Assembly: GCA_965656715.1 (NCBI GenBank)
Contig: CBFHLR010000002.1
Coordinates: 1 to 64,000 of the forward strand
DNA length: 64,000 nucleotides
Reading direction: 5' to 3'
Source: Coraliomargarita sp965656715
GTDB taxonomy: Bacteria > Verrucomicrobiota > Verrucomicrobiia > Opitutales > Coraliomargaritaceae
The first letter of the stretch is position 1. The number at the start of each line of letters is the position of its first letter. The position numbers and the translations under genes are program-made. Positions 44,854-55,946 of the stretch are shown one piece after another. The notes beneath the pieces are model-generated. The model was not told the origin of the DNA. It ran no database searches and saw only the letters and a list, made by a program, of their open reading frames with translations.

Positions 44854-46826
44854 GATTTATGGGGTGTTGGAAAAATCAGACGGGCGCAGGCACCCTTGCG
44901 GTCATCTCTGTTTTCTAGTGTAACTAGTCCGCGATGCATTTCAACTATGCTTTGCGTTACGGAGAGCCCCAAGCCTGTGCCACTTCCAGTGTTGCGGGTC
45001 GAGTAAAACGGGTCGAACAGCTTATCTTTATTTTGCTCGTCGATGCCATGCCCGGTATCGAGGACTTCAATGATGATCATGCGCTCGCCGATGTTGAATA
45101 ATTCGTTGAGCTTTCCGGATACATTGTGGCCGCCGTGCTTGAGTCGTTCCATGCGACTGCGGAGCGTTAATTCGCCGCCATCCGGCATGACCGAGATCGC
45201 ATTGAGGAAGAGGTTGATGAAGACTTGCTCCATTTTGGTTTCATCCATGACGACTGGGCCAATATCTTTGCCCAATTCATCGTGCACCTCGACCTTCGCC
45301 TCGCGAAAATTATGACGCATCAGCGCCTGAACACGATGTATTAACACGTGAATATCTTTGGCCTCCATTGTCATTTCATGGGGCGATGAGTAGTCGAGTA
45401 ACTCCATGATGACGTTGTTCGCCTTTTGGGTGGCTTCCTGCATGTCGGCGATTACATCGAGTGCTTCTGCATTGTTTTCGACTTTGCTTTTCAAGAAATC
45501 CATACCGAGGGTAACGACTCCGAGCGGATTTTTCACCTCATGCGCGACGCCTGCAGCAAGGCGGCCAACCGACTTGAGCTTTTCCGCTTCGATGAGCTGC
45601 ATTTGCGTGTCTTTCAGCACATGAATTGTCTGGCGGAGCTTGTTTTCGCTGTCCTTCTGGTCGGTGATATCACGTGAGATACCAATGATGCCTATGGTTT
45701 CACCAGTCGTGCTAATGAGAGGCACTTTACTGATGAGATACCAAGTGCGGGATTCGTCAGGGTTGTCGGCATATTCGACCTGATTGATCAGTGGTCGATT
45801 GGTCTCAACGATTTCGATGTCCTGCTGGTGCAGTTTGTCTGCAAAGGGCTTTGGGATGTGGTCGTGGATTGTGGTGCCAATGACTTTGCTTTCGCTGGAA
45901 GCTCCGAGGACCGCGGTGTGATGCGGATTAGATACAAGATAGCGGCCCTTGTTATTCTTAACGAAAATCTGGTCTGGAAGATTGCTTAGAATTGTGCGGA
46001 GTAGGTTACGTTCGGCTTGCAGTGCGTCTTCGATGCTCTTCAGGTCGGTGATATTACGCGAAATGCCCATGGTGCCGATAACCTCTCGGTTCCGGTTGTA
46101 TAGGGGGAGCTTAGTGGTCGTGACCCAATTCACACGTCCGTCCTCAAAGGTCTCTTTTTCGACCTTACCGACCAGAGGTTCGCCAGTCTTAATAATTTGC
46201 TGTTCGTCTTCGAAGGCAGGCCGTGCGTGCTCTTCGGTAAAGAGATCAAAGTCTGTTAGGCCTAGAACCGTGCTGACATCGTGCCCATAAAGTTCGGCCA
46301 TCGCTTTGTTGACTTTGGTAAAACGGCTATTGAGGTCTTTGAAATAAATCGCATCTGGGATGTTATTCATGAGCGATTCATACAGCTCTTGTTCGTGCCT
46401 GAACTCACGTTCTTTACTCCGTCGGCGGATGGAGTGCGTGATACGCATCGCCAATTCGCCCTCCATTAAGCTCTGCGGGACGATGTAGTCGTCGACCAGA
46501 TGCATTATTTCGCCGTAGGTCTTGAGCTGCTCATGCTCGCGACAGAGGCAGATGAGCGCACTGGAAGTGCATGTATTGCTGATCTGATGGATCGTCGCAA
46601 GCGCTCGGCTACGATCAATGCGCATGTCGAGTAAGACTACTTGTAACCTGCTGCGCAATTCGGGCTCACTCAGCTGATCGAAATTTTCGAGGCAACGTAG
46701 CGTGTAACCTTTGCTGAACATGCCCTCAAGTTGGCTGCGAACTTCGTGCTCCTCCTGACTATCGGAACTGAGCAAGAGTAGATTGAGGGGCGCTAGAGTT
46801 GGCAGATCTGTGTCTGGTTTCAACAC
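44850..46826 (-). CDS. PAS-containing histidine kinase with degenerate receiver
   Basis: 658-residue cytosolic kinase. N-terminal receiver-like region (about 12-135) keeps the strand VVLLDMRIDRS but has LLLLSSDSQEE where the acidic pair should be and no KP loop, so it is probably not phosphorylated normally. Two PAS/PAC domains follow (about 150-275, with NIPDAIYFKDLNSRF and GISRNITD; and 280-405). HisKA has GRLAAGVAHEVKNPLG; HATPase has DTGHGIDEQNKDKLFDPF and GSGTGLGLSV. Operon with the receiver at 44446-44853. PAS domains suggest a redox or ligand signal; nature unknown. Confidence 0.93.
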   Translation of the reverse strand: MLKPDTDLPTLAPLNLLLLSSDSQEEHEVRSQLEGMFSKGYTLRCLENFDQLSEPELRSRLQVVLLDMRIDRSRALATIHQISNTCTSSALICLCREHEQLKTYGEIMHLVDDYIVPQSLMEGELAMRITHSIRRRSKEREFRHEQELYESLMNNIPDAIYFKDLNSRFTKVNKAMAELYGHDVSTVLGLTDFDLFTEEHARPAFEDEQQIIKTGEPLVGKVEKETFEDGRVNWVTTTKLPLYNRNREVIGTMGISRNITDLKSIEDALQAERNLLRTILSNLPDQIFVKNNKGRYLVSNPHHTAVLGASSESKVIGTTIHDHIPKPFADKLHQQDIEIVETNRPLINQVEYADNPDESRTWYLISKVPLISTTGETIGIIGISRDITDQKDSENKLRQTIHVLKDTQMQLIEAEKLKSVGRLAAGVAHEVKNPLGVVTLGMDFLKSKVENNAEALDVIADMQEATQKANNVIMELLDYSSPHEMTMEAKDIHVLIHRVQALMRHNFREAKVEVHDELGKDIGPVVMDETKMEQVFINLFLNAISVMPDGGELTLRSRMERLKHGGHNVSGKLNELFNIGERMIIIEVLDTGHGIDEQNKDKLFDPFYSTRNTGSGTGLGLSVTQSIVEMHRGLVTLENRDDRKGACARLIFPTPHKS

Positions 46827-46936
46827 GCTAGAAATATAGCAAGCTTATGGAATAGGACAAGCTTCTGCCTCCCTTTGTTTAGGATCCGATATCTAGTGGG
46901 TTGATGTTGTGACTGAAATCCTGCTAGACTAGGCCT

Positions 46937-47539
46937 ATGTCTTTTCAGTCTAGCTCACGATATCAACAGGCCATTGCAGCCTTCGACGCCCTCAATGCAC
47001 AAGATCCAAACACAGTGACCGCTGCCGATGGCTCCACGCAGCCCAAGGAGCTTCACGATGCTCTGGCGATGAGCCGCTGGTTGGAGCGCCTGTATCCGGA
47101 CGCTGGAGAAGCGGCGCACCTAGCAGCCCGCTGCCAGCACCTCTGCCGCTGGGAGGTGCCGCGTAACAGCTACCCGGAAGGCCGTGCTGGTTATTTGAAG
47201 TGGCGTAGCGATTTGAAGCAGGTGCATGCCGATAAAAGCGCTGAAGTGCTCCGAGAGGTGGGTTACGAGGCCGAAATTGTGGATGCGGTCGTTGCGATCA
47301 ACCTGAAGAAGGGGCTCAAATCCAATGCGGACGTGCAAGCGATCGAAGATGTGCTTTGTCTTGTTTTCTTGGACGAGCAGTTCGACGACTACATCGGGGT
47401 TTGGGATGATGATAAAATCGTGCGTATCCTGCAAAAGACTTGGGCGAAAATGAGTGAGGTCGGTCATGCCGCAGCCTTGCAATTGCCCCTGTCGGAGCGT
47501 GCGCTGGAACTGGTAAAGACTGCACTGGGAGAAGATTAG
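46937..47539 (+). CDS. DUF4202 family protein
   Basis: 200-residue soluble protein. RYQQAIAAFDALNAQDPN, LHDALAMSRWLERLYPDAGEAAHLAARCQHLCRWE and PRNSYPEGRAGYLKWRSDLK with VLREVGYEAEIVDAVVAI are the core of DUF4202, an all-alpha fold with an HD-like look (His residues in QHLCRWE). Function is unknown; some family members occur near nucleotide metabolism genes. Located 54 bp before mpl. Confidence 0.85.
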   Translation: MSFQSSSRYQQAIAAFDALNAQDPNTVTAADGSTQPKELHDALAMSRWLERLYPDAGEAAHLAARCQHLCRWEVPRNSYPEGRAGYLKWRSDLKQVHADKSAEVLREVGYEAEIVDAVVAINLKKGLKSNADVQAIEDVLCLVFLDEQFDDYIGVWDDDKIVRILQKTWAKMSEVGHAAALQLPLSERALELVKTALGED

Positions 47540-47592
47540 ATCTGAGTGCTTTGGGAGCTTGTGTTTTTTAGGCGCTCAGCTGATTAACAGGC

Positions 47593-49008
47593 ATGCGGAT
47601 TTACTTTATGGGCATTTGTGGCACTGCGATGGGCAATGCTGCATTACTCCTCAAAGAACAGGGACACGAAGTTATAGGAGCGGACTCGGGGATTTATCCG
47701 CCGATGTCCGACGTTTTGGCCGCGTCCGGTATTGAGGCCTTTGACGGCTTTGATGCAGAGCGTTTGGCGGCTCTCAAGCCGGACCGCGTGGTGGTGGGCA
47801 ACGCCATGAGCCGTGGCAATTGCGAAGTCGAGTGGCTGCTGAATCAATCCGAGCAGGCATTCGTGTCTTTACCGCAGTTGTTTCACGATACGGTGCTGCC
47901 TGAGCGTTGCCCAGTTGTGATTACGGGCACGCACGGCAAAACCACGACCTCAACGCTGACTGCTTATTTACTCGAGCGTGCTGGGCAGAAGCCAGGGTGG
48001 TTGATTGGTGGCGTGCCTAAGGATTTGCCGAGTGGTGCGCGTCTTGGAGCCGGGAAGCCCTTTGTGATCGAAGGCGACGAATATGATTCGGCCTTCTTTG
48101 ATAAGCGCAGCAAGTTCATTCATTATCGCCCGCAGGTTGCGGTGCTGAACAATCTCGAGTTCGATCATGCCGATATCTTCCGCGATCTGCAGGATGTGCA
48201 GCGCACCTTTAGTCATTTCCTGAGGATCCTGCCGAGCTCTGGCTATGCCTTGGTAAATGGCGATGACGCGAACCTAGCAGAGCTGTTGCCGATCAGTTGG
48301 ACACAGGTCGTTTTAGTGGGCACTGGAGCGCAGAACGAGCTGCAAATTCTCGATTTCAATGACTGTCCGACTGGTGCCAGCTTTGAACTCGTCTGGAAGG
48401 GGCAGTTGTGGGCAACAGTGAAGTGGCCCATGCACGGATTGTTTAATGCGCGTAATGCTGCCATGGCTGCCTTGGCAGCTGCCTTTGCTTCGGGCCATGA
48501 GTCACCCTTGGATTTTGATATCTCAGCCTTATCGAATTTCTCAGGTGTGGCGCGTCGTCAGGATGTGTTGCACGAGTGCTCCGAGTGGACAGTTCTAGAG
48601 GACTTTGCGCATCACCCGACCGCGGTTGCGGGGGCTTTAGAAGCACTTCGCTCTGCGTATCCGAACCAACGGATTTATGCATGCTTTGAGCCGCGCAGTA
48701 ACACGGCGGCGACCTCGCTGTTTCAACAGCAGTTCACAGACGCGTTGAGTGGCGCGGATACCGTTTACCTCGGAGCGGTGCACCGTGCTGAGCGTATGAA
48801 GCCAGAGGAGCGTCTGAACACGGCCGCGATGGTGGAGGAACTACAGGCCGCAGGCTGCGTGGCTGTGGCGTTTGAAAGTAATCTGCAGTTGTTGGCTAAG
48901 TTGCAGACGCAAATCTCTAATAATTCAGGCGGGCTGCTTGTCTTTTTTACCAACGGTTCGTTTGACGGGATCCAACAGGCTGCGGCAGCGCATTGCGCTC
49001 AGTTATAG
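47593..49008 (+). CDS. mpl: UDP-N-acetylmuramate:L-alanyl-gamma-D-glutamyl-meso-diaminopimelate ligase
   Basis: Murein peptide ligase that reuses released tripeptide in cell-wall recycling. 471 residues. MRIYFMGICGTAMGNAALLL is the Mpl start; GTHGKTTTSTLTAYLL is the ATP-binding P-loop of Mur ligases; IEGDEYDSAFFDKRSKFIHY and NNLEFDHADIF are Mpl-specific, and HHPTAVAGALEAL with FEPRSNT mark the C-terminal domain. Distinguished from MurC by these Mpl-specific motifs. Supports a peptidoglycan-containing cell wall with recycling. Confidence 0.96.
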   Translation: MRIYFMGICGTAMGNAALLLKEQGHEVIGADSGIYPPMSDVLAASGIEAFDGFDAERLAALKPDRVVVGNAMSRGNCEVEWLLNQSEQAFVSLPQLFHDTVLPERCPVVITGTHGKTTTSTLTAYLLERAGQKPGWLIGGVPKDLPSGARLGAGKPFVIEGDEYDSAFFDKRSKFIHYRPQVAVLNNLEFDHADIFRDLQDVQRTFSHFLRILPSSGYALVNGDDANLAELLPISWTQVVLVGTGAQNELQILDFNDCPTGASFELVWKGQLWATVKWPMHGLFNARNAAMAALAAAFASGHESPLDFDISALSNFSGVARRQDVLHECSEWTVLEDFAHHPTAVAGALEALRSAYPNQRIYACFEPRSNTAATSLFQQQFTDALSGADTVYLGAVHRAERMKPEERLNTAAMVEELQAAGCVAVAFESNLQLLAKLQTQISNNSGGLLVFFTNGSFDGIQQAAAAHCAQL

Positions 49009-49016
49009 CGGCATTG

Positions 49017-49907
49017 CTACGCCAGCCTCAGAACACGTTTTGCATTTTCGCTAAAGAGTGCGCGAAGGCTCGCATCTGATAGTCCGCTCTCGTCGCGAAT
49101 CTGACTTATGAAGCCATTGAAGTCGGCCCGCTTTTGACTGCGTGGGTAGAGACGGAGTGGATAATCCGACCCGAAGAGAAGTTTCTCGTCGCCGATAATT
49201 TCGACGATGCGCTTGAGTGACTCGATATCGTAGAGTAGTGGGCTGGCAGAGCAGTCATAGACAACGTTTTTGAGCGCCTTGCGCAGGCGTGGGTTTTGCT
49301 CAAAGAACGCTAAGCCGCCGCCGAAATGCGCAAGGATCAGTGTCAGCTCGGGTGCGCTTTGTGCCATTCGGACAAACTCATTGAGCGGCGTCGGAATGGA
49401 TCCAGGATGGTCATGCCCAGCGGCCTCTGTGGCGTGGAGGTTGATTGGCCAGTTGTTGCAGATACACCAGTCTGCCATCAGTCGCCATGCCTCACTCCGA
49501 GCGCTGAATTGTTGCACACCGAAGTGCAGTTCGCCGACGCCGCGAAGTCCAAGTTCTCGAGCAGCTTCCAGTTGATTGACGACATTCTCATTCGGCAGCA
49601 CGCAGGCAAAGCCGATGAATCGATCTGGCGCGACAGCAACCCATTCTGCAATCTTTTGTGTATGCCAGCGGCAAGTGGCTTCATTCTCCCAATACCAGCC
49701 GAGTAGCACGGCTTGCTCGACGCCGGCGGAGTCCATTGCCGCGAGCATCTCTGCAGGAGTCGCCCAGTCTTGTATGGATGCGCGATCCAATGGCGCGACC
49801 AGATCGGCCCAATGTAATTCACCACGAGATTCGGCCCACGCACGCGGAGCTGCAGTGACTTCAGCTGGGTAGCAGTGCGTATGGCAATCGATGATGTGCG
49901 GCATCAT
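49017..49907 (-). CDS. amidohydrolase-superfamily (TIM-barrel) metalloenzyme
   Basis: 296-residue protein with HIIDCHTHCYPAE (first HxH metal pair), LHATEAAGHDHPG (metal His), LILAHFGGGLAFFEQ and LLFGSDYPLR (final Asp). This is the amidohydrolase_2/ACMSD-like group. Substrate unknown. Its stop is 8 bp from that of mpl (convergent), and it follows hisF by 34 bp on the minus strand. Confidence 0.9.
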   Translation of the reverse strand: MMPHIIDCHTHCYPAEVTAAPRAWAESRGELHWADLVAPLDRASIQDWATPAEMLAAMDSAGVEQAVLLGWYWENEATCRWHTQKIAEWVAVAPDRFIGFACVLPNENVVNQLEAARELGLRGVGELHFGVQQFSARSEAWRLMADWCICNNWPINLHATEAAGHDHPGSIPTPLNEFVRMAQSAPELTLILAHFGGGLAFFEQNPRLRKALKNVVYDCSASPLLYDIESLKRIVEIIGDEKLLFGSDYPLRLYPRSQKRADFNGFISQIRDESGLSDASLRALFSENAKRVLRLA

Positions 49908-49941
49908 TCCATCACACCAAGCTCATGTTTCTGCGTAAAGG

Positions 49942-50703
49942 CTATAAGCGGACAGGAATGCCGCGGCTTTGCAGATGTTCTTTGGCTTGCTTGATCGTGA
50001 AAGTTCCAAAGTGGAAGATCGACGCTGCAAGCACTGCGCTGGCTTTGCCTTGGTCCACTGCGTCGGCCAAGTGATCCAATGTGCCAGCGCCACCTGACGC
50101 AATGACAGGAACTTCTACGGCTTCGCTAATCGCACGTGTCAAACCGAGATCATAGCCAGCCTTGGTGCCATCACCATCCATACTTGTCAGGAGGATTTCA
50201 CCTGCTCCAAGTGAGACGACTTTCTTCGCCCATTCGACTGCGTCGAGACCAACGGGCTTACGGCCACCATGGGTAAACACTTCCCAGCGATCTTCAGTGC
50301 CGCAGCGTTTCGCGTCGATTGCGACCACGATACACTGGTTGCCGAACTTTGAAGCGCTCTGCAGGATCAAATCGGGATTCACCACCGCAGCAGTGTTCAG
50401 GCTGATCTTATCAGCTCCGGCATTGAGCATGTCGCGGATATTGTCGACGTTGCGCAAGCCGCCACCGACGGTTAGTGGCATAAAACACTCCGACGCAGTG
50501 CGTTCCACGACGTCGTGCATGATGTTCCGTTCATCACTGGACGCGGTGATATCCAGGAAAACCAACTCGTCTGCGCCTTGAAGTTCGTAGGCCTTCGCTT
50601 GTTCAACCGGATCACCGGCGTCGATCAAATCAACGAAGTTCACGCCTTTTACGACGCGACCTTCATGAACATCTAGGCAAGGAATGATGCGTGTGGACAA
50701 CAT
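49942..50703 (-). CDS. hisF: imidazole glycerol phosphate synthase cyclase subunit
   Basis: 253-residue (beta/alpha)8 enzyme of histidine synthesis that closes the imidazole ring. Catalytic Asp in IIPCLDVHEGRVVKGVNF and in VVAIDAKRC; phosphate-binding GGGLRNVDNIRDML and ASGGAGTLDHLADAV. Other his genes are not nearby, so it is unlinked from its operon. The leader on the mRNA sense strand is CA-rich repeats with no Shine-Dalgarno-like sequence directly before the ATG. Confidence 0.96.
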   Translation of the reverse strand: MLSTRIIPCLDVHEGRVVKGVNFVDLIDAGDPVEQAKAYELQGADELVFLDITASSDERNIMHDVVERTASECFMPLTVGGGLRNVDNIRDMLNAGADKISLNTAAVVNPDLILQSASKFGNQCIVVAIDAKRCGTEDRWEVFTHGGRKPVGLDAVEWAKKVVSLGAGEILLTSMDGDGTKAGYDLGLTRAISEAVEVPVIASGGAGTLDHLADAVDQGKASAVLAASIFHFGTFTIKQAKEHLQSRGIPVRL

Positions 50704-50763
50704 GTTGTTAGTTGTAGGTTGTGAGTTGTTTTATGTTCAACAAACAACAACAGCAACGTTCAA
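50704..50763. repeat. GTTGTTAG/CAACAA tract upstream of hisF
   Basis: Quasi-periodic words GTTGTTAGTTGTAGGTTGTG then an opposed run CAACAAACAACAACAGCAAC, able to fold into a loose hairpin. It fills the whole 68-bp spacer between the 50772-52547 gene and hisF, and so is the hisF leader. Confidence 0.72.
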
Positions 50764-50771
50764 CGAGTCGC

Positions 50772-52547
<1,776 letters not shown>

Positions 52548-52801
52548 TATTCGTGTAAACGCCTTCCAATAAGGCAGAGAACGGGCTTTGATGCTCTTCA
52601 ACTCAGGCCTTGTCAACAGCTTTTGATTTGTGGGCACACCTTTCTTTGGGGAGACAACAATCGCAGCTAATAATTGCGATTTTGTGAAAGGGAAAGGTTG
52701 ACCTGCAAGGGCATGTTTTCCTTTTTTCATCATACCCACTATTAGATAACCTTACCGTTCTCCCCCTGATCACTACTAACCCTGAAGAAATACTAAAGAC
52801 T

Positions 52802-54766
52802 ATGACGTCTGACCATTCCGTAATGGAATCCGTCTCGCACGAACAACGTAAGTTCGCGCCCGTTCCTGAATTCGCGCAAAACGCACACATCGGTAGCATG
52901 GATTCCTACCGAGAGCTCTACGAAAAGAGCATTGCTGATCCCCAGACTTTCTGGGCCGAGGCAGCTGAGGAGCTGCACTGGTTTAAAAAGTGGGACACCG
53001 TGCTCGATGATTCGGAGGCTCCGTTTTACAAATGGTTTTCCGGCGCCCGCACCAATATCTGCTATAACTGTGTAGACCGCCATCTTGACGGTCCGAATCG
53101 CAATAAGGCCGCGATCATTTGGGAAGGTGAACCCGGCGAGACGCGCGTTCTGACTTATCAGGATGTGCACCGTGAAGTTTGTAGGTTCGCCAATGGCCTG
53201 AAGCAGCTGGGTATTAAAAAGGGCGACCGCGTTGCGATTTACCTGCCGATGGTTCCCGAGCTGGCCCTTGCAGTGCTGGCATGTGCGCGCATCGGTGCGG
53301 TGCATACGGTGATCTTTGCCGGCTTCTCTGCGGAGTCGATTCGTGACCGTGTCAATGACTGCGGCGCCAAGTGCGTCATCACTGCAGATGGTGGCTGGCG
53401 CCGAGGGCGTGTGCTGCCGCTGAAGAGCATCGTCGATGAAGCGCTTGAGGGCACCGAAACGGTCTCTGATGTGGTCATCGTCAAGCGTGCGCATGGCGAT
53501 CCGTTCCCTTGTCACGTAAAAGAGGGCCGCGATCACTGGTATCACCGATTGGTTCAAGATCAGCCGATCGATTGCCCATGTGAAGAGATGGAGGCCGAGG
53601 ATATGCTCTTCCTACTCTATACCAGTGGCACAACTGGCAAGCCGAAGGGGATCATCCATACAACTGCTGGCTACATGGTCTACACGCACCAGACCACTAA
53701 GTATATCTTCGATATGAAGCCGGAAGACGTCTACTGGTGCACGGCCGACGTGGGGTGGATTACTGGCCACAGCTATATTGTCTATGGTCCCATGCAGTGT
53801 GCGGCGACGCAGATTGTCTACGAGGGCGCGCCGGATACGCCGAACGAAGGTCGCTTCTGGGATATTATTGAGAAATATCGTGCAACCATTTTCTACACGG
53901 CGCCGACAGCGATCCGTGCGTTTATGAAGTGGGGGGATGATTGGGTGACCAAGCACGACCTATCGAGTTTGCGCTTGTTGGGCACCGTGGGTGAGCCAAT
54001 CAATCCAGAGGCTTGGATTTGGTATCACAAAATGATTGGCGGCGAGAAGTGCCCGATTGTGGACACTTGGTGGCAGACTGAAACCGGTGGCCATATGTTG
54101 ACGCCAATGCCAGGCGCAACGGCAACCAAACCGGGCTGCGCGACCTTACCATTCTTCGGTGTCGAACCTGCGATTTTAACCGACGATGGCGAAGAGGTCG
54201 AAGCGGGCATCCTCGCGATTAAGCAGCCGTGGCCAGGCATGCTGCGCGGGATCTATGGAGATCCACAGCGCTTCAAAGACACCTACTGGTGTAAGTGGGA
54301 CGGGAAATATTATTTCCCCGGGGATGGCGCGCGCCGCGATGAGGATGGCTACGTCTGGATTCTCGGTCGTGTCGACGACGTGGTTAATGTTTCCGGTCAC
54401 CGCATTGGCACCGCCGAACTCGAAAGTGTCTTCGTGGAGCACAAAGACGTCGCCGAATCTGCGGTGGTTGGTGTGCCACACGAGATCAAGGGCCAAGGTT
54501 TGATTGCTTTCGTCACTGTAATCAAGGGGCGCTCGCACGACGACAATTTGCGCAAGGAACTAGTTGGCATGATCGACAAGAGTATCGGCAAGTTTGCACG
54601 TCCGGAGCGTATTTTATTCTCCAATGATTTGCCGAAAACACGTTCGGGTAAAATTATGCGCCGCCTGCTACGCGATATCGCGGAGGGCAAGGAGCTCGGC
54701 AACACGACCACCTTGGCGGATCCAAGTGTGGTTCAGCACCTGCAGCGCCAATACGAAGAGTCTTAG
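52802..54766 (+). CDS. acs: acetyl-CoA synthetase (AMP-forming)
   Basis: 654-residue enzyme activating acetate to acetyl-CoA via acetyl-AMP. LYTSGTTGKPKGIIHTTAGY is the P-loop-like AMP-binding motif; WCTADVGWITGHSYIVYGP, TWWQTETGGHMLTPMPG and GDGARRDEDGYVWILGRVDDV follow in order, and PKTRSGKIMRRLLRDI contains the catalytic Lys that is typically acetylated for regulation. Full length. A terminator follows at 54795. Fits acetate use, including acetate released from glycan acetyl groups. Confidence 0.98.
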   Translation: MTSDHSVMESVSHEQRKFAPVPEFAQNAHIGSMDSYRELYEKSIADPQTFWAEAAEELHWFKKWDTVLDDSEAPFYKWFSGARTNICYNCVDRHLDGPNRNKAAIIWEGEPGETRVLTYQDVHREVCRFANGLKQLGIKKGDRVAIYLPMVPELALAVLACARIGAVHTVIFAGFSAESIRDRVNDCGAKCVITADGGWRRGRVLPLKSIVDEALEGTETVSDVVIVKRAHGDPFPCHVKEGRDHWYHRLVQDQPIDCPCEEMEAEDMLFLLYTSGTTGKPKGIIHTTAGYMVYTHQTTKYIFDMKPEDVYWCTADVGWITGHSYIVYGPMQCAATQIVYEGAPDTPNEGRFWDIIEKYRATIFYTAPTAIRAFMKWGDDWVTKHDLSSLRLLGTVGEPINPEAWIWYHKMIGGEKCPIVDTWWQTETGGHMLTPMPGATATKPGCATLPFFGVEPAILTDDGEEVEAGILAIKQPWPGMLRGIYGDPQRFKDTYWCKWDGKYYFPGDGARRDEDGYVWILGRVDDVVNVSGHRIGTAELESVFVEHKDVAESAVVGVPHEIKGQGLIAFVTVIKGRSHDDNLRKELVGMIDKSIGKFARPERILFSNDLPKTRSGKIMRRLLRDIAEGKELGNTTTLADPSVVQHLQRQYEES

Positions 54767-54794
54767 TCTGAGCTGCGACATATCCTTTGATCTT

Positions 54795-54830
54795 AAGCGC
54801 TCCACCTGAACGGGTGGGGCGCTTCTTTTT
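54795..54830 (+). terminator. Rho-independent terminator of acs
   Basis: Strong hairpin AAGCGCTCCACC - TGAAC - GGGTGGGGCGCTT followed by CTTTTTG, starting 28 bp after the acs stop. Confidence 0.9.
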
Positions 54831-54894
54831 GCCTCCAGATTAATGCGTTGCAGGCTAGACAAACGCGTTTGGTCCCTCAATATCCGCAAACTTT

Positions 54895-55761
54895 ATGAAA
54901 ATTTATCTCAACGATAAGCTCGTCGATCAGAGCGAAGCTACAGTATCCGTATTTGATCATGGTCTCCTGTATGGTGACGGTATTTTCGAGGGGATTCGCC
55001 TCTACGACGGTTGTGTCTTTAAGCTCGATGAGCACCTCGAGCGTTTGGAGTATTCAGCCAAGGCGATCATGCTTAAAATGCCATGGTCGCGCCAAGAGAT
55101 TGCAGATGCAGTTTGTGAAACCTGCCGTGCGAACGGCCTGAAGGATGGATACATCCGTCTGGTTGTGACGCGCGGCGTTGGTAGTCTCGGTCTTTCGATC
55201 AAGAATTGCGATGCGCCACAGCTCATCATCATTGCCGACAAGATACAACTCTACCCAGAGGAGTTCTACGAGAAGGGGCTACAGATTATCACCGTTCCAA
55301 CTCGCCGAATCAATGCGGCTGCATTGCCGCCAACGGTCAAGTCGCTCAATTACTTAAACAACATTCTCGCTAAAATCGAAGCACAACACCTCGGCTATCA
55401 CGAGGCGATCATGCTCAACGATCAGGGCTACATTGCTGAGTGCACTGGCGACAATGTCTTTGTCATTCATAAGGGTGAGTTGATTACTCCATCTGCGTCT
55501 GCCGGTGCCCTCAAAGGCATCACTCGCGACACGGCGCTCGCGATCGCTGAGGAGCTTGGCATTCCATGGCGTGAAGCCAATCTCACCCGCTACGACGTTT
55601 GGGTCGCCGACGAACTGTTCCTCACTGGCACCGCTGCAGAGATCGTCCCAATTATTGAAGTGGACGCACGTCCAATCGGTGATGGTAAGCCAGGTCCGAT
55701 TACTGGTAAATTCCTCGAATATTTCCGCAAGCGCGTCGTCACGGACGGCGTCATGCTTTAA
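54895..55761 (+). CDS. ilvE: branched-chain amino-acid aminotransferase
   Basis: 288-residue class IV PLP aminotransferase. FDHGLLYGDGIFEGIRLYDG, YIRLVVTRGVG, TVKSLNYLNNILAKIEA (catalytic Lys in KSLNYLNN), EAIMLNDQGYIAECTGDNVF and DELFLTGTAAEIVPI are the family motifs. D-amino-acid aminotransferase and aminodeoxychorismate lyase share the fold, but the EGIRLYDG and GTAAEIVPI segments favour branched-chain transamination. It lies alone between two terminators. Confidence 0.92.
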   Translation: MKIYLNDKLVDQSEATVSVFDHGLLYGDGIFEGIRLYDGCVFKLDEHLERLEYSAKAIMLKMPWSRQEIADAVCETCRANGLKDGYIRLVVTRGVGSLGLSIKNCDAPQLIIIADKIQLYPEEFYEKGLQIITVPTRRINAAALPPTVKSLNYLNNILAKIEAQHLGYHEAIMLNDQGYIAECTGDNVFVIHKGELITPSASAGALKGITRDTALAIAEELGIPWREANLTRYDVWVADELFLTGTAAEIVPIIEVDARPIGDGKPGPITGKFLEYFRKRVVTDGVML

Positions 55762-55787
55762 TTTCATCAGAATTGTATCATTTTTCG

Positions 55788-55825
55788 TGATCCCGACCAC
55801 CTCTGTGTGGCGGGATCATTTTCTT
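55788..55825 (+). terminator. Rho-independent terminator of ilvE
   Basis: Stem TGATCCCG (55788-55795) / CGGGATCA (55811-55818) extended by CCAC/GTGG across the apex, then TTTTCTTT. Confidence 0.88.
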
Positions 55826-55858
55826 TGTTGGCACGTATTTTGCAAAGAGCTGTCAAAA

Positions 55859-55864
55859 TATAAT
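55859..55864 (+). promoter_or_regulatory. candidate -10 box (TATAAT) for mcsA-mcsB-clpC
   Basis: A consensus TATAAT lies 82 bp before the mcsA ATG. The nearest -35-like TTGCAA (55840-55845) is only about 13 bp away, so it is not a classic sigma-70 spacing. No CIRCE inverted repeat or clean CtsR heptad pair is present. Confidence 0.3.
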
Positions 55865-55946
55865 GAACTTTTGCTGAAACTTATTCCCAAAGTGCATTTT
55901 GATCTTTGGTTTTGCGCTTCGATACGACATTTATACCTTTATACAT

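Noticed and set aside
55836..55864. CtsR operator before mcsA
   Set aside because: Only CAAA parts of the heptads match and the spacing is 11, not 10; no ctsR gene is seen.
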